Part shown: in pieces, positions 15,600 through 22,852 of the stretch
How the letters are laid out: each line of letters starts with the position of its first letter
Numbering within the stretch: the stretch's first letter is position 1
Source of the DNA: CAYYVJ01 sp964475115
GTDB taxonomy: Bacteria > Bacillota > Clostridia > Lachnospirales > Lachnospiraceae
DNA length: 22,852 nucleotides
Reading direction: 5' to 3'
NCBI GenBank assembly: GCA_964475115.1
Contig: CAYYVJ010000028.1
Span: forward strand, 1-22,852
Made by a program: the position numbers and the translations under genes
The notes under the pieces: model-generated
What the model was told of the DNA's origin: nothing
The model's input: only the letters and a program-made list of their open reading frames with translations
The model's database searches: none

Positions 15600-15854
15600 A
15601 TGGTTTCTAAGAAAGTTATTATAACAGAGAAGATATTAGATACGGATTTTGAAATTAAGTTAGCAAGAAAATGTTCCATCTTTGATTCCTACATTACAAT
15701 GTATGCCAAAGACCAAACTGTAAATCTAAAAAGTATAGTAAATATCTTTGGAACAACTTTAGATATTGGTGAAGTAGTAGAAATCGTATTTAGTGGCGGC
15801 GATGAAGAACATGCCAGTCACACCATTATGACTTTACTAGAAGAGCAAATTTAA
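15600..15854 (+). CDS. HPr-like protein lacking the active-site histidine (Crh-like)
   Basis: An 84-residue protein that aligns over its length with PTS phosphocarrier HPr. The conserved second half is clear: ITMYAKDQTVNLKSI, then GEVVEIVFSGGDEEHA. In the active-site loop the usual LHARPA is LDTDFE, so His15 is Asp and Arg17 is Asp. Transfer of phosphate from PEP via His is therefore impossible. The Ser of VNLKSI, equivalent to Ser46 targeted by HPr kinase, is kept. This recalls Bacillus Crh (His to Gln), a catabolite-repression partner without sugar transport. A role with CcpA-type regulators is inference. The start is set by AGGGGGT 7 bases upstream. It is monocistronic, ending at a strong terminator. 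Confidence 0.8.
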   Translation: MVSKKVIITEKILDTDFEIKLARKCSIFDSYITMYAKDQTVNLKSIVNIFGTTLDIGEVVEIVFSGGDEEHASHTIMTLLEEQI

Positions 15855-15857
15855 TAA

Positions 15858-15911
15858 AATATCCCACAGCCAAGACATACAACTATCATCTTGACTATGG
15901 GATATTTTTTT
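15858..15911. terminator. Bidirectional intrinsic terminator between the HPr-like and lyase genes
   Basis: Arms AATATCCCACAGCCAAGA (15858-15875) and TCTTGACTATGGGATATT (15889-15906) pair at 16 of 18 positions, with a 13-base loop, then a run of T to 15911 on the plus strand. In minus-strand RNA the two odd pairs become G-U, and the stem is followed by ATTTTATT, so it can also end the lyase transcript. Confidence 0.88.
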
Positions 15912-15921
15912 ACATAACTAT

Positions 15922-18348
15922 TTATTCTAATTCTCCTAACACATGACTAAAATCCATATCTGAAGCTAGATAAAACTTAGTATATCCTGGTTGATTATAG
16001 CAATTATTTTGCCAAGCCACTGCTGTACGATACTGAATGTCGTGCATAAGTGTAAATAGCTTATGCTTCGTCAATTCTGTATTTGTATAAATGCGAATTG
16101 CGGAATTATCCGCTTTACGAAGAATAAGTTCTTCCCTCCAGTCTCCGAAAATATCTGCTACTAGGCAAGGGTTTCCTTTGGTGCCATTATTGGTAGCCAT
16201 CCCTTCTGGCGCTAACATAATTCCATGAGTATTATCATTTATAACACCACTATGTTCACCGAAAATATTATCTCCGTCTAATACTTGTGTACTCAAATCT
16301 GCTGCCCAGCGAATACTCTGGTTTGTACCAAGCATTTTATCTTCTAATACCCTTCCATTTACATCCCTTACCTCATTTACCCATGTTTGAAGCCCTCTTA
16401 CACTCGGATTAATATCTCCAATCATACAACGACCTAAGTCTGTCTCTGCATATTCTCCGTAGATTACTTCACCCGTCTCTGCATCACGTAAAGCATAACC
16501 ATATGGCGCTGCCTTTGCACCCTCAAATACATTAAAGATCTCAAGACCTGGTTTATCTGGATTAATATTTGCTACATGCATGGCATCTCCATGCCCAAAT
16601 TTAGCATATGTTTTTCCATCAGGCAAATAACCATAGCTACTATACAAAATACTACCATCATGGTCAATAACTGCTCCACCATAGATAATTTCCTGGTATC
16701 CATCCCCATCCACATCTGCGGTGGATAGACTATGATTTCCTTGTCCAGCCAAAATTCCATATGTAGGATCACAACCTTTCGCTTCATGCGCACTTGCATG
16801 AAATGGATTATTCATTAATACCCAGCCACTATCTATGCTCCAGTGCTCTTTAAACTTATCTTCAAAAAAGCTATATGCTACAATCGTAGCTCTTGTATAA
16901 TACCCACGACATACGATAAGATAAGGGTGTTCTCCATCTAAATATGCAACCCCTGATAAAAAGCGATCTACACGATTACCCGGTTCGATCCTTGGAAGTG
17001 CATAATCTGCCCATAAAAGTCCATCATCCACACGCCCAAACTTAAATGGAATCGTCTCTATTTCTTCACCGTCTCCAGTAAACATTGTCAAGTATTCAGG
17101 ACCATCTAATATAAATCCATCAAAATCTCTTAAGTTATTCTTAGGGCTACGACTTGGAGCAAATACATCCACAAAGTAAGTAACCAATTCTTTTGCATCT
17201 ACTTTATTTAATGGATAAGTATATTTAGGATCTATTCCAAAACATTCTTCTAGCGTTTTAGGCCATGTACCATTTTTAACCATTTCATGATTTGTCCAAT
17301 CCATAAACACAGCAATGAGACGATCAAAATATGCTTCTGCACTTAGCCTATAATCGTCATGGTGGCTATATCCTGCTTCTATATCTTCTTTTGGCATTGT
17401 AATATAGGATTCAGATTTAACTGTTCCATTCAAATGATATCGGGTTATCTTTGTACCAGGCGCTGTTTTTACTGCCATTTCTGCTTTTCCATCATTATTA
17501 AAATCATAGACCATAAATTGGGTATAGTGAGCTCCAGCACGAATATTCCAGCCCATATCCAATCTCCATAATAAAGCTCCATCTAACTTATAACAATCTA
17601 TAAAACATTTTCCAGTGTAACCCTTTTGAGAAACATCTTTTGAGTTAGATGGATCCCATTTTATAAAATATTCATATTCACCATCCCCATCAATATCCCC
17701 TACACTCATATCATTGACACGATAGCTAAATTCTTCACCTCTGGGATTTACATCAGACGCAGGAATCTGCATTGGAATATCTATGTAATTATCTTTTGAC
17801 GACCACGCTTTTGCTTCCTTTGATTTTTCTCCTTCTACACCTCTCCATACTGCTGCTATGCAATACAAATCTTCTATTGTTCCATTCGTATCAATATAGT
17901 TGGTGCTATCATTAACACACGCTATCTTTTCTCCGTTTTTATATATATAAAAATCAGTACCTGTAAGACCCGTCTTATTATATCCTTTTACCTCATCTAT
18001 CATAAGTCTCCAGCTTAAGAAGATTCCAGCTTTTGCTTTTATTACAACTAAGCCTCTTGATAATCGTTCCCTCTGTTCCTGAAACTTTTTCTTTATCTTA
18101 GTTTTTAAGACCTCAGAGCTTTCTTTTTCGACTCCATTTACTATTTCCGCCACTTTAAAGTAATGCGACATGTGGCTTGCCTTATTTATTGTAAATTCCG
18201 TTTCTTTTACTTCACCTATACATTTATATTTCATGGTTTCTGTATTATGATCAGCCCAATAAATCCTATAACCTTCCGCTTCCTTTATAGGATCCCAACC
18301 AATTTTTATATAGTTATCTTCTAATTCTTTTACCCTAAGATTTATCAT
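15922..18348 (-). CDS. Rhamnogalacturonan lyase, polysaccharide lyase family 11, with N-terminal Fn3-like domain
   Basis: Cleaves the rhamnose-galacturonate backbone of pectin rhamnogalacturonan I by beta-elimination. The product is 808 residues. Residues 1-90 look like a fibronectin type III domain (IKIGWDPIKEAEGYRIYW). The PL11 part starts at about 98 with SRGLVVIKAKAGIFLSWRL. It continues as a beta-propeller with calcium-type loops, for example VGDIDGDGEYE (about 217), VYDFNNDGKAE (about 280), TADVDGDGYQE and VADIFGDWREE. No signal peptide or anchor is visible, and a TGA lies directly upstream of the GTG-ATG start, so none can be added. GTG 18351 is an alternative start. YesX-type exo-lyases are also unsignalled. 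The enzyme is likely cytoplasmic and acts on imported fragments (inference). Confidence 0.9.
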   Translation of the reverse strand: MINLRVKELEDNYIKIGWDPIKEAEGYRIYWADHNTETMKYKCIGEVKETEFTINKASHMSHYFKVAEIVNGVEKESSEVLKTKIKKKFQEQRERLSRGLVVIKAKAGIFLSWRLMIDEVKGYNKTGLTGTDFYIYKNGEKIACVNDSTNYIDTNGTIEDLYCIAAVWRGVEGEKSKEAKAWSSKDNYIDIPMQIPASDVNPRGEEFSYRVNDMSVGDIDGDGEYEYFIKWDPSNSKDVSQKGYTGKCFIDCYKLDGALLWRLDMGWNIRAGAHYTQFMVYDFNNDGKAEMAVKTAPGTKITRYHLNGTVKSESYITMPKEDIEAGYSHHDDYRLSAEAYFDRLIAVFMDWTNHEMVKNGTWPKTLEECFGIDPKYTYPLNKVDAKELVTYFVDVFAPSRSPKNNLRDFDGFILDGPEYLTMFTGDGEEIETIPFKFGRVDDGLLWADYALPRIEPGNRVDRFLSGVAYLDGEHPYLIVCRGYYTRATIVAYSFFEDKFKEHWSIDSGWVLMNNPFHASAHEAKGCDPTYGILAGQGNHSLSTADVDGDGYQEIIYGGAVIDHDGSILYSSYGYLPDGKTYAKFGHGDAMHVANINPDKPGLEIFNVFEGAKAAPYGYALRDAETGEVIYGEYAETDLGRCMIGDINPSVRGLQTWVNEVRDVNGRVLEDKMLGTNQSIRWAADLSTQVLDGDNIFGEHSGVINDNTHGIMLAPEGMATNNGTKGNPCLVADIFGDWREELILRKADNSAIRIYTNTELTKHKLFTLMHDIQYRTAVAWQNNCYNQPGYTKFYLASDMDFSHVLGELE

Positions 18349-18380
18349 CACTCAAACATCCCTTCTTCACCTTTTTCATT

Positions 18381-18389
18381 ATTCTAGCA
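18381..18389 (-). promoter_or_regulatory. Extended -10 promoter of the lyase gene
   Basis: Minus-strand TGC-TAGAAT (TAGAAT 18386-18381), about 35 bp before the start codon, with a weak -35 (TTCTTT). No clear catabolite-response element was found in the gap. Confidence 0.4.
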
Positions 18390-18418
18390 TGAATTAGTTT
18401 AAGAAAGAATGGATTAGA

Positions 18419-18446
18419 TTGACAAAATGATAGTTTATTTTATAAT
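18419..18446 (+). promoter_or_regulatory. Strong promoter of ABC pair C
   Basis: Consensus -35 TTGACA (18419-18424), a 16-bp spacer and consensus -10 TATAAT (18441-18446). A second TATAAT lies at 18459-18464 without its own -35. Both hexamers are perfect, so the promoter should be strong unless repressed (see the dyad entry). Confidence 0.75.
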
Positions 18447-18452
18447 AAACTA
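18431..18452. promoter_or_regulatory. Perfect 22-bp dyad over the pair C promoter, likely operator
   Basis: TAGTTTATT (18431-18439), centre TTAT, AATAAACTA (18444-18452): all nine positions of each arm match. It spans the spacer and the whole -10 box, where repressors such as MarR, TetR or PadR types bind. No such regulator gene is in the window. Confidence 0.55.
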
Positions 18453-18486
18453 ATGTTCTATAATTTATTACAAGAAAGAGGCGTCT

Positions 18487-20238
18487 ATGAAACAGGTTGA
18501 TTTTATAATGCAATATATTAAAAAACATAAATATCATTACATATTTGGAATTATCACTTTATTTGTAGTGGATTTATTGGGTTTATTTATCCCTATACTT
18601 ACTGGCACCATAACAGATGGTCTACAAAGTCGTACCATGAGTATGGATGATGTGATTGTAAATATTATTAAAATCTTAATGCTAGGAATAGCTTTGGCTA
18701 TTGGCCGTTTCTTATGGCGCTATTTCTTGTTTGGCTCTGCCAGAAAAATAGAGTTTCAGCTTAGAAATGATTTGTTTTCACACTTAGAAACCTTATCTGT
18801 GGAATACTATAATCGAAACAAAACCGGAGACCTTATGACTCACTTTACTAGTGATATTAATGCCATTCGTATGTCCATAGGTCCAGCTATCATTACTGCT
18901 TTCGATGCTTCTGTTATGACTGTCATGGTGGTTGTTCAAATGATATTATATGTTGACTTAAAACTGACTCTATTAGCTGTTATACCTATGACTTTAATTA
19001 CCATTGGAGAATTATATTATGGAAAATTAGCAGAAAAAAGATTTGCTGAAAAGCAAGAGGCTTTTTCAAATTTAACAGATTATGTGCAAGAAAGTATATC
19101 CGGAATAAGAGTAATCAAATCTTTTGTCCAAGAACGTCAGCAGTTAAAAGCATTTGCAAAATCCAATCAATTTTATATGGATAAAAACTTACGGGTAGTC
19201 AAGCTTATGGCTATCGTTATGCCTTTACTTGACGTAATAATTGGTTTTAGCAGTCTCATTACCTTGGTTTACGGAGGTTATTTAACTATTATTGGAGAAA
19301 TTACATTAGGCCGATTTATTGCATTTAACCAATACATTGCTATGCTCGTTTGGCCAATGATTGCTGCCGGTGAAAGTATTACACTTTTTTCTCAAGGTTC
19401 TGCTTCTATTAAACGTATTATGAATATCTTTGAATCAAAAGCAGAAATTTATGATCAAAATAACGTAGTTAAGCTAGATACTATAAAAGGCGAAATTGAG
19501 TTTAAGAATTTGACATTTTATCATCAAAACCAAAAGGAACCTAATCTTTTAAATATATCACTAAAAGTACCAGCAGGACGTACTCTAGCTATTATTGGTA
19601 AAACCGGAAGCGGAAAATCTAGCATTGTGAATTTACTCCTTCGCTTATATAACACAGAACCAGGAATGTTGTTTATAGATGGAATAGATATTAACCAAAT
19701 TCCTCTAAAAACATTACGCGAAAACATTTCCTATGTTCCTCAAGACAACTTTCTATTTTCCGATACTTTACGGAATAATATAGCTTTTGGATCTAGCCAG
19801 CATGACACTGAATCTATTCACCAAGCGGCAAAAGCTGCCATTATCCATGATAATATAATAAGTTTTCCTGATGGATATGAAACTATGGTTGGTGAACGTG
19901 GCGTTACCTTATCTGGTGGACAAAAGCAACGAAGTTCTATTGCTAGAGCACTTTTAAAAAATGCATCCATTTTAATATTAGATGATTCCTTATCTGCAGT
20001 AGATACCGACACAGAGGAAAAGATTCTATCTAGCCTAAGGGAAAACCGTAAAGACAAGACTACAATTATTATTGCACATCGTATTTCTACCATTCAAAAA
20101 GCCGATTCTATTCTTGTCTTAGAAGAAGGAAAAGCATTGGAATATGGAACTCATGAAGAACTTATAGAGAAAAATGGTTTGTATCGAGGGATGTACGAAA
20201 AACAACAACTAGAAAAACAATTAGAAGGAGAGATGTAA
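18487..20238 (+). CDS. ABC exporter half-transporter, pair C, degenerate-site subunit
   Basis: Half-transporter of 583 residues with six membrane spans (about 15-310) and a C-terminal ATPase (about 330-583), close in layout to the first subunit of pair B (BmrC/YheI-like). Walker A GKTGSGKSS (371-379), Q-loop Gln419, canonical LSGGQ (475-479) and switch His531 are present. Walker B is LILDD, with Asp500 replacing the catalytic Glu. The start ATG follows AAAGAGG. It is the first gene of the pair, behind a near-consensus promoter and dyad, and divergent from the lyase gene. The partner begins 3 bases after its stop. Function is predicted as multidrug or peptide export; substrate unknown. Confidence 0.92.
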   Translation: MKQVDFIMQYIKKHKYHYIFGIITLFVVDLLGLFIPILTGTITDGLQSRTMSMDDVIVNIIKILMLGIALAIGRFLWRYFLFGSARKIEFQLRNDLFSHLETLSVEYYNRNKTGDLMTHFTSDINAIRMSIGPAIITAFDASVMTVMVVVQMILYVDLKLTLLAVIPMTLITIGELYYGKLAEKRFAEKQEAFSNLTDYVQESISGIRVIKSFVQERQQLKAFAKSNQFYMDKNLRVVKLMAIVMPLLDVIIGFSSLITLVYGGYLTIIGEITLGRFIAFNQYIAMLVWPMIAAGESITLFSQGSASIKRIMNIFESKAEIYDQNNVVKLDTIKGEIEFKNLTFYHQNQKEPNLLNISLKVPAGRTLAIIGKTGSGKSSIVNLLLRLYNTEPGMLFIDGIDINQIPLKTLRENISYVPQDNFLFSDTLRNNIAFGSSQHDTESIHQAAKAAIIHDNIISFPDGYETMVGERGVTLSGGQKQRSSIARALLKNASILILDDSLSAVDTDTEEKILSSLRENRKDKTTIIIAHRISTIQKADSILVLEEGKALEYGTHEELIEKNGLYRGMYEKQQLEKQLEGEM

Positions 20239-20241
20239 CTT

Positions 20242-22020
20242 ATGTTCTTTAAGAAAAAAACAGAAAACAATTTACAATCAAGTACACTAAAACGTCTTTT
20301 CATCTATTTAAAACCTTATCGCTTCACTATGATTTTTGTCCTGCTTTTAGTGCTACTTATAACAGCCTTCGAACTTTACCGCCCTATTTTAATAGGTAAT
20401 GCCATTGACTTGTACCTCTCCGAATATACTCACCCTTCCATGGTGGAGGAAAGTTTTTATGGCATTCTAAAAACTGCACTTCTATATTTAGTTGTACTAT
20501 TAGCAAGCTTTGCATGTAATGCTTCCTCTACTTGGATTCTCCAAAAAACAGGTCAAAAAATTATTTATCATATGCGTGAAGAAGTTTATGAACATATCTT
20601 ATCCCTTCATATGCAATTTTTTGATACTACTCCAGTAGGGAAGATTGTAACTCGTGTAACAAGCGATACCGAAGCTATAAATGAAATGTATTCTACTATT
20701 TTAATTAAATTATTTAAAAACTGCGTGAAAATACTTGGATTTATTATTGTCATGCTTTCTATTGATGTGAAAATGGCTCTTATATCTTTTGTACTTTTTC
20801 CCATTATTATTGCACTTAGTTTTCTTTTTCGTAGTATTTCTAGAAAAGCATACCGAATTACCAGAAATAAGATTACCGATATTAATACTTTTTTATCAGA
20901 AAATATTTCTGGAATGAAATTAATACAAATTTTTGCCAGAGAGAAGGAAAAATATAAAGAATTTGAATATAAAAGCAAAGAATTATACAAAGCTAATTTT
21001 AGAGAAGTTATGTTTTTTGCAATTTTTAGACCAAGTATCTACTTACTCTCCGTTGTTTCACTAGTAATTATCCTATATTTCGGAAGCTCCTTTGTTTTGT
21101 TAGGTTCTCTTTCTATAGGAACCCTATATATTTTTGTAAATTATATTACTTCCCTTTTTGATCCAATACAAGAACTTGCGGAGCAACTTGGTACATTACA
21201 ATCTTCCATTGCCTCTGCCGAGAAAATCTTTTCTATTTTAGATGTTGAAGCAAAGATTACAAATCCTGATAATCCAATAGACTTAGCCGATGTAAGTGGG
21301 AAAATAGAATTTAAAAATGTATGGTTTGCCTATGAAAATGAGGATTATGTATTAAGAGATGTGTCTTTTACCATTCTACCTGGTGAAAAGGTCGCCTTTG
21401 TAGGCGCAACTGGAGCCGGAAAATCTTCTATTTTAAATTTAATTGGAAGATATTATGATATACAAAAGGGTGAAATTCTGATTGATGGAGTAAACATTAA
21501 AGAACTTAGCACAGAACAGCTTCGAAATGCCATTGGTCAAGTGCAGCAAGATGTTTTCATTTTTACGGGAGATATAAAGAGTAATATTAATCTTAGAAAT
21601 GAGAATATTAGTTTAGAAAAAATTAAAGAAGCATCTACTCATGTAAATGCTTCAACCTTTATTGACAAGATGGCTCATACTTATGATGAGCCTGTAACAG
21701 AACGTGGCTCTACGCTTTCCTCAGGTCAAAGGCAGCTCCTCTCTTTTGCAAGGACCTTGGCTTTCCAGCCTAAAATTTTAGTTATGGATGAAGCTACTGC
21801 CAATATTGATACAGAGACTGAGAACCTGATTCAAGAAGCATTAGAAAAGCTTATGACCAACCGTACAACTATTATGGTCGCACATCGTCTTTCCACGATT
21901 CAACATGCCGACAATATTATAGTTATGCATAAAGGAAAAATTAGAGAAAGTGGAACCCATCAAGAATTACTTAGTAAAGATGGAATCTATAAAAAATTAT
22001 ATGAGCTACAGCTAGCCTAG
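20242..22020 (+). CDS. ABC exporter half-transporter, pair C, catalytic subunit
   Basis: Half-transporter of 592 residues, BmrD/YheH-like. Six spans (about 28-320) are followed by an ATPase with Walker A GATGAGKSS (388-396), Q-loop Gln436, Walker B LVMDE with Glu517 and switch His548. The signature is LSSGQ (492-496), Ser for the first Gly, at the same position as the LSIGQ change in pair B. This variant signature would complete the partner's degenerate ATP site. AAGGAG lies inside the end of the upstream gene, 11 bases before the ATG, so translation is coupled. The stop codon lies inside the terminator stem-loop. Confidence 0.92.
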   Translation: MFFKKKTENNLQSSTLKRLFIYLKPYRFTMIFVLLLVLLITAFELYRPILIGNAIDLYLSEYTHPSMVEESFYGILKTALLYLVVLLASFACNASSTWILQKTGQKIIYHMREEVYEHILSLHMQFFDTTPVGKIVTRVTSDTEAINEMYSTILIKLFKNCVKILGFIIVMLSIDVKMALISFVLFPIIIALSFLFRSISRKAYRITRNKITDINTFLSENISGMKLIQIFAREKEKYKEFEYKSKELYKANFREVMFFAIFRPSIYLLSVVSLVIILYFGSSFVLLGSLSIGTLYIFVNYITSLFDPIQELAEQLGTLQSSIASAEKIFSILDVEAKITNPDNPIDLADVSGKIEFKNVWFAYENEDYVLRDVSFTILPGEKVAFVGATGAGKSSILNLIGRYYDIQKGEILIDGVNIKELSTEQLRNAIGQVQQDVFIFTGDIKSNINLRNENISLEKIKEASTHVNASTFIDKMAHTYDEPVTERGSTLSSGQRQLLSFARTLAFQPKILVMDEATANIDTETENLIQEALEKLMTNRTTIMVAHRLSTIQHADNIIVMHKGKIRESGTHQELLSKDGIYKKLYELQLA

Positions 22021-22039
22021 GCTAAGTTGTAGCTCATAT
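21999..22039. terminator. Bidirectional intrinsic terminator between pair C and tkt
   Basis: A 12-bp perfect stem (21999-22010 with 22028-22039, core ATGAGCTACA / TGTAGCTCAT) encloses an inner palindrome AGCCTAGGCT. The plus side continues ATTTTCT; the minus side continues ATAATTTTTT. It therefore serves both the ABC pair C transcript, whose last codons it contains, and the tkt transcript. Confidence 0.82.
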
Positions 22040-22042
22040 TTT

Positions 22043-22138
22043 CTATTCCTTTGCAATATAGGCCATCAGAATTTCTTTTACATCTTTTGTGGATCGTACA
22101 ACTGCACCATCTTCATATGGCAAACTAAGATCAGCCAA
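22043..22138 (-). pseudogene. Orphan coding-like C-terminal fragment downstream of tkt
   Basis: In a frame different from tkt, the minus strand reads LADLSLPYEDGAVV, then RSTKDVKEILMAYIAKE and stop (TAG 22045-22043). The frame stays open back to a TAA that overlaps the end of tkt. The composition looks like real protein, with an amphipathic end helix. There is no ATG or ribosome site at the head; the only near-start is TTG 22138. It may be the remnant tail of a lost gene or chance. I do not recognise the family. Confidence 0.25.
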
Positions 22139-22172
22139 CTTTATTCTAGTGCTGTTGTGTTTGTTTTCTATA

Positions 22173-22852
22173 CTATAAGCTTTTTACCGCTTTTACTACA
22201 TTTTCTACTGTAAATCCAAATTTCTCAAATAGCTGATTTGCAGGAGCACTTGCTCCAAAACCTGTCATTGTTACATAAGCTCCGTCTAAACCTACATATT
22301 TACCCCATCCAAAATCACTTAAAGCTTCAACTGCTACTCTCTTACGAACAGATTTTGGAAGTACGGATTCTTTGTATTCTACTGATTGTTGTTCGAACAC
22401 ATCCATAGAAGGCATACTTACGACTCTTACATCGATTCCTTCTTTTGCTAGTTCTGCTTTGGCTCCAACTGCTAATTCTACTTCTGAACCAGTAGCTATT
22501 ATAATTGCATCTGGAGTATCCTTTTTAGAATCTTCTAGTACATAAGCTCCTTTTAGGGCCTCTTTACTAGAGCCTGCAAGCTGTGGAAGATTTTGTCTTG
22601 TAAGTACAAGCGCTGTAGGAGTATTTTTTGATGTAATAGCACCATACCAAGCTGCTGCTGTTTCTGTAGCATCTGCTGGTCTATAGACATTAAAGTTTGG
22701 CAATGCACGTAGCATAGCTAACTGTTCAATCGGCTCATGAGTCGGTCCATCTTCACCTACACCAATGCTATCGTGAGTAAGCACATAAGTCAAAGGTACT
22801 CCCATAAGAGCAGATAAACGTGCCATTGGCTTCATATAATCACTAAATACAA
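22173..22852 (-). CDS. tkt: Transketolase, C-terminal part (5' end outside window)
   Basis: Transfers two-carbon units between sugar phosphates using thiamine diphosphate in the pentose phosphate pathway. About 225 residues are present, roughly the last third of a normal ~660-residue enzyme. The frame runs off the right edge (VFSDYMKPMARLSALM). The segment shows the end of the pyrimidine-binding domain, THDSIGVGEDGPTHEP then EQLAMLRALPNFNVYRPADA, where the His/Glu/Asp residues contact substrate and cofactor. The C-terminal domain (IIATGSEVELAVGAKAEL; FGASAPANQLFEKFGFT) is complete. Stop is TAG 22175-22173. It lies downstream in the pathway from the xylulokinase at 1160-2689, but is not in the same operon. 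Confidence 0.95.
   Translation of the reverse strand, partial: VFSDYMKPMARLSALMGVPLTYVLTHDSIGVGEDGPTHEPIEQLAMLRALPNFNVYRPADATETAAAWYGAITSKNTPTALVLTRQNLPQLAGSSKEALKGAYVLEDSKKDTPDAIIIATGSEVELAVGAKAELAKEGIDVRVVSMPSMDVFEQQSVEYKESVLPKSVRKRVAVEALSDFGWGKYVGLDGAYVTMTGFGASAPANQLFEKFGFTVENVVKAVKSL

Overview
The window looks like chromosomal DNA of a low-GC, Gram-positive anaerobe of the Clostridia, most likely a plant-polysaccharide-degrading Lachnospiraceae (Lachnoclostridium/Clostridium phytofermentans type). This is inferred from strong AGGAGG ribosome sites, A/T-rich sigma-A promoters, the rpsF-ssb-rpsR block, a DUF951 gene, an HPr-like protein of the Firmicutes type, a family 11 rhamnogalacturonan lyase and several paired ABC half-exporters. 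No transposase, integrase, CRISPR array, rRNA or tRNA was seen.

Layout. (1) 1-1176, minus strand: the rpsF-ssb-rpsR operon (rpsR cut by the window edge), with a good promoter inside the end of xylB and a leader that can fold over the rpsF ribosome site. (2) 1160-3958, minus: aldo/keto reductase, DUF951 protein and xylulokinase, closely packed behind one promoter. (3) 3976-12485: an export island. ABC pair A (minus) and a MATE transporter (plus) are divergent. The MATE gene overlaps tail-to-tail with ABC pair B (minus). (4) 12486-12894: a 'non-coding' gap holding a complete mini-gene for a 25-residue peptide (promoter, perfect ribosome site, ORF, intrinsic terminator), followed by more hairpins before pair B. 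(5) 12895-15435, minus: Uup-type ABC-F ATPase and a HAD phosphatase. (6) 15517-15911, plus: an HPr paralogue whose active-site His is replaced by Asp. (7) 15922-18389, minus: a family 11 rhamnogalacturonan lyase with an added N-terminal Fn3-like domain and no export signal. (8) 18419-22039, plus: ABC pair C behind a near-consensus promoter overlapped by a perfect 22-bp dyad. (9) 22043-22852, minus: a short orphan coding-like tail and the C-terminal third of transketolase.

How the genes fit together. All three ABC pairs are heterodimeric half-exporters with one degenerate ATP site. In each, the promoter-proximal gene carries Asp instead of the catalytic Glu after Walker B. With the MATE gene this makes four efflux systems in about 18 kb, and no transcription factor is encoded here. 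Xylulokinase and transketolase feed pentoses into the pentose phosphate pathway, and the lyase acts on pectin backbone. The HPr-like protein may link to carbon catabolite control. The most novel object is the peptide mini-gene upstream of ABC pair B: it could be an exported or signalling peptide, or a leader peptide. Its function is unknown.
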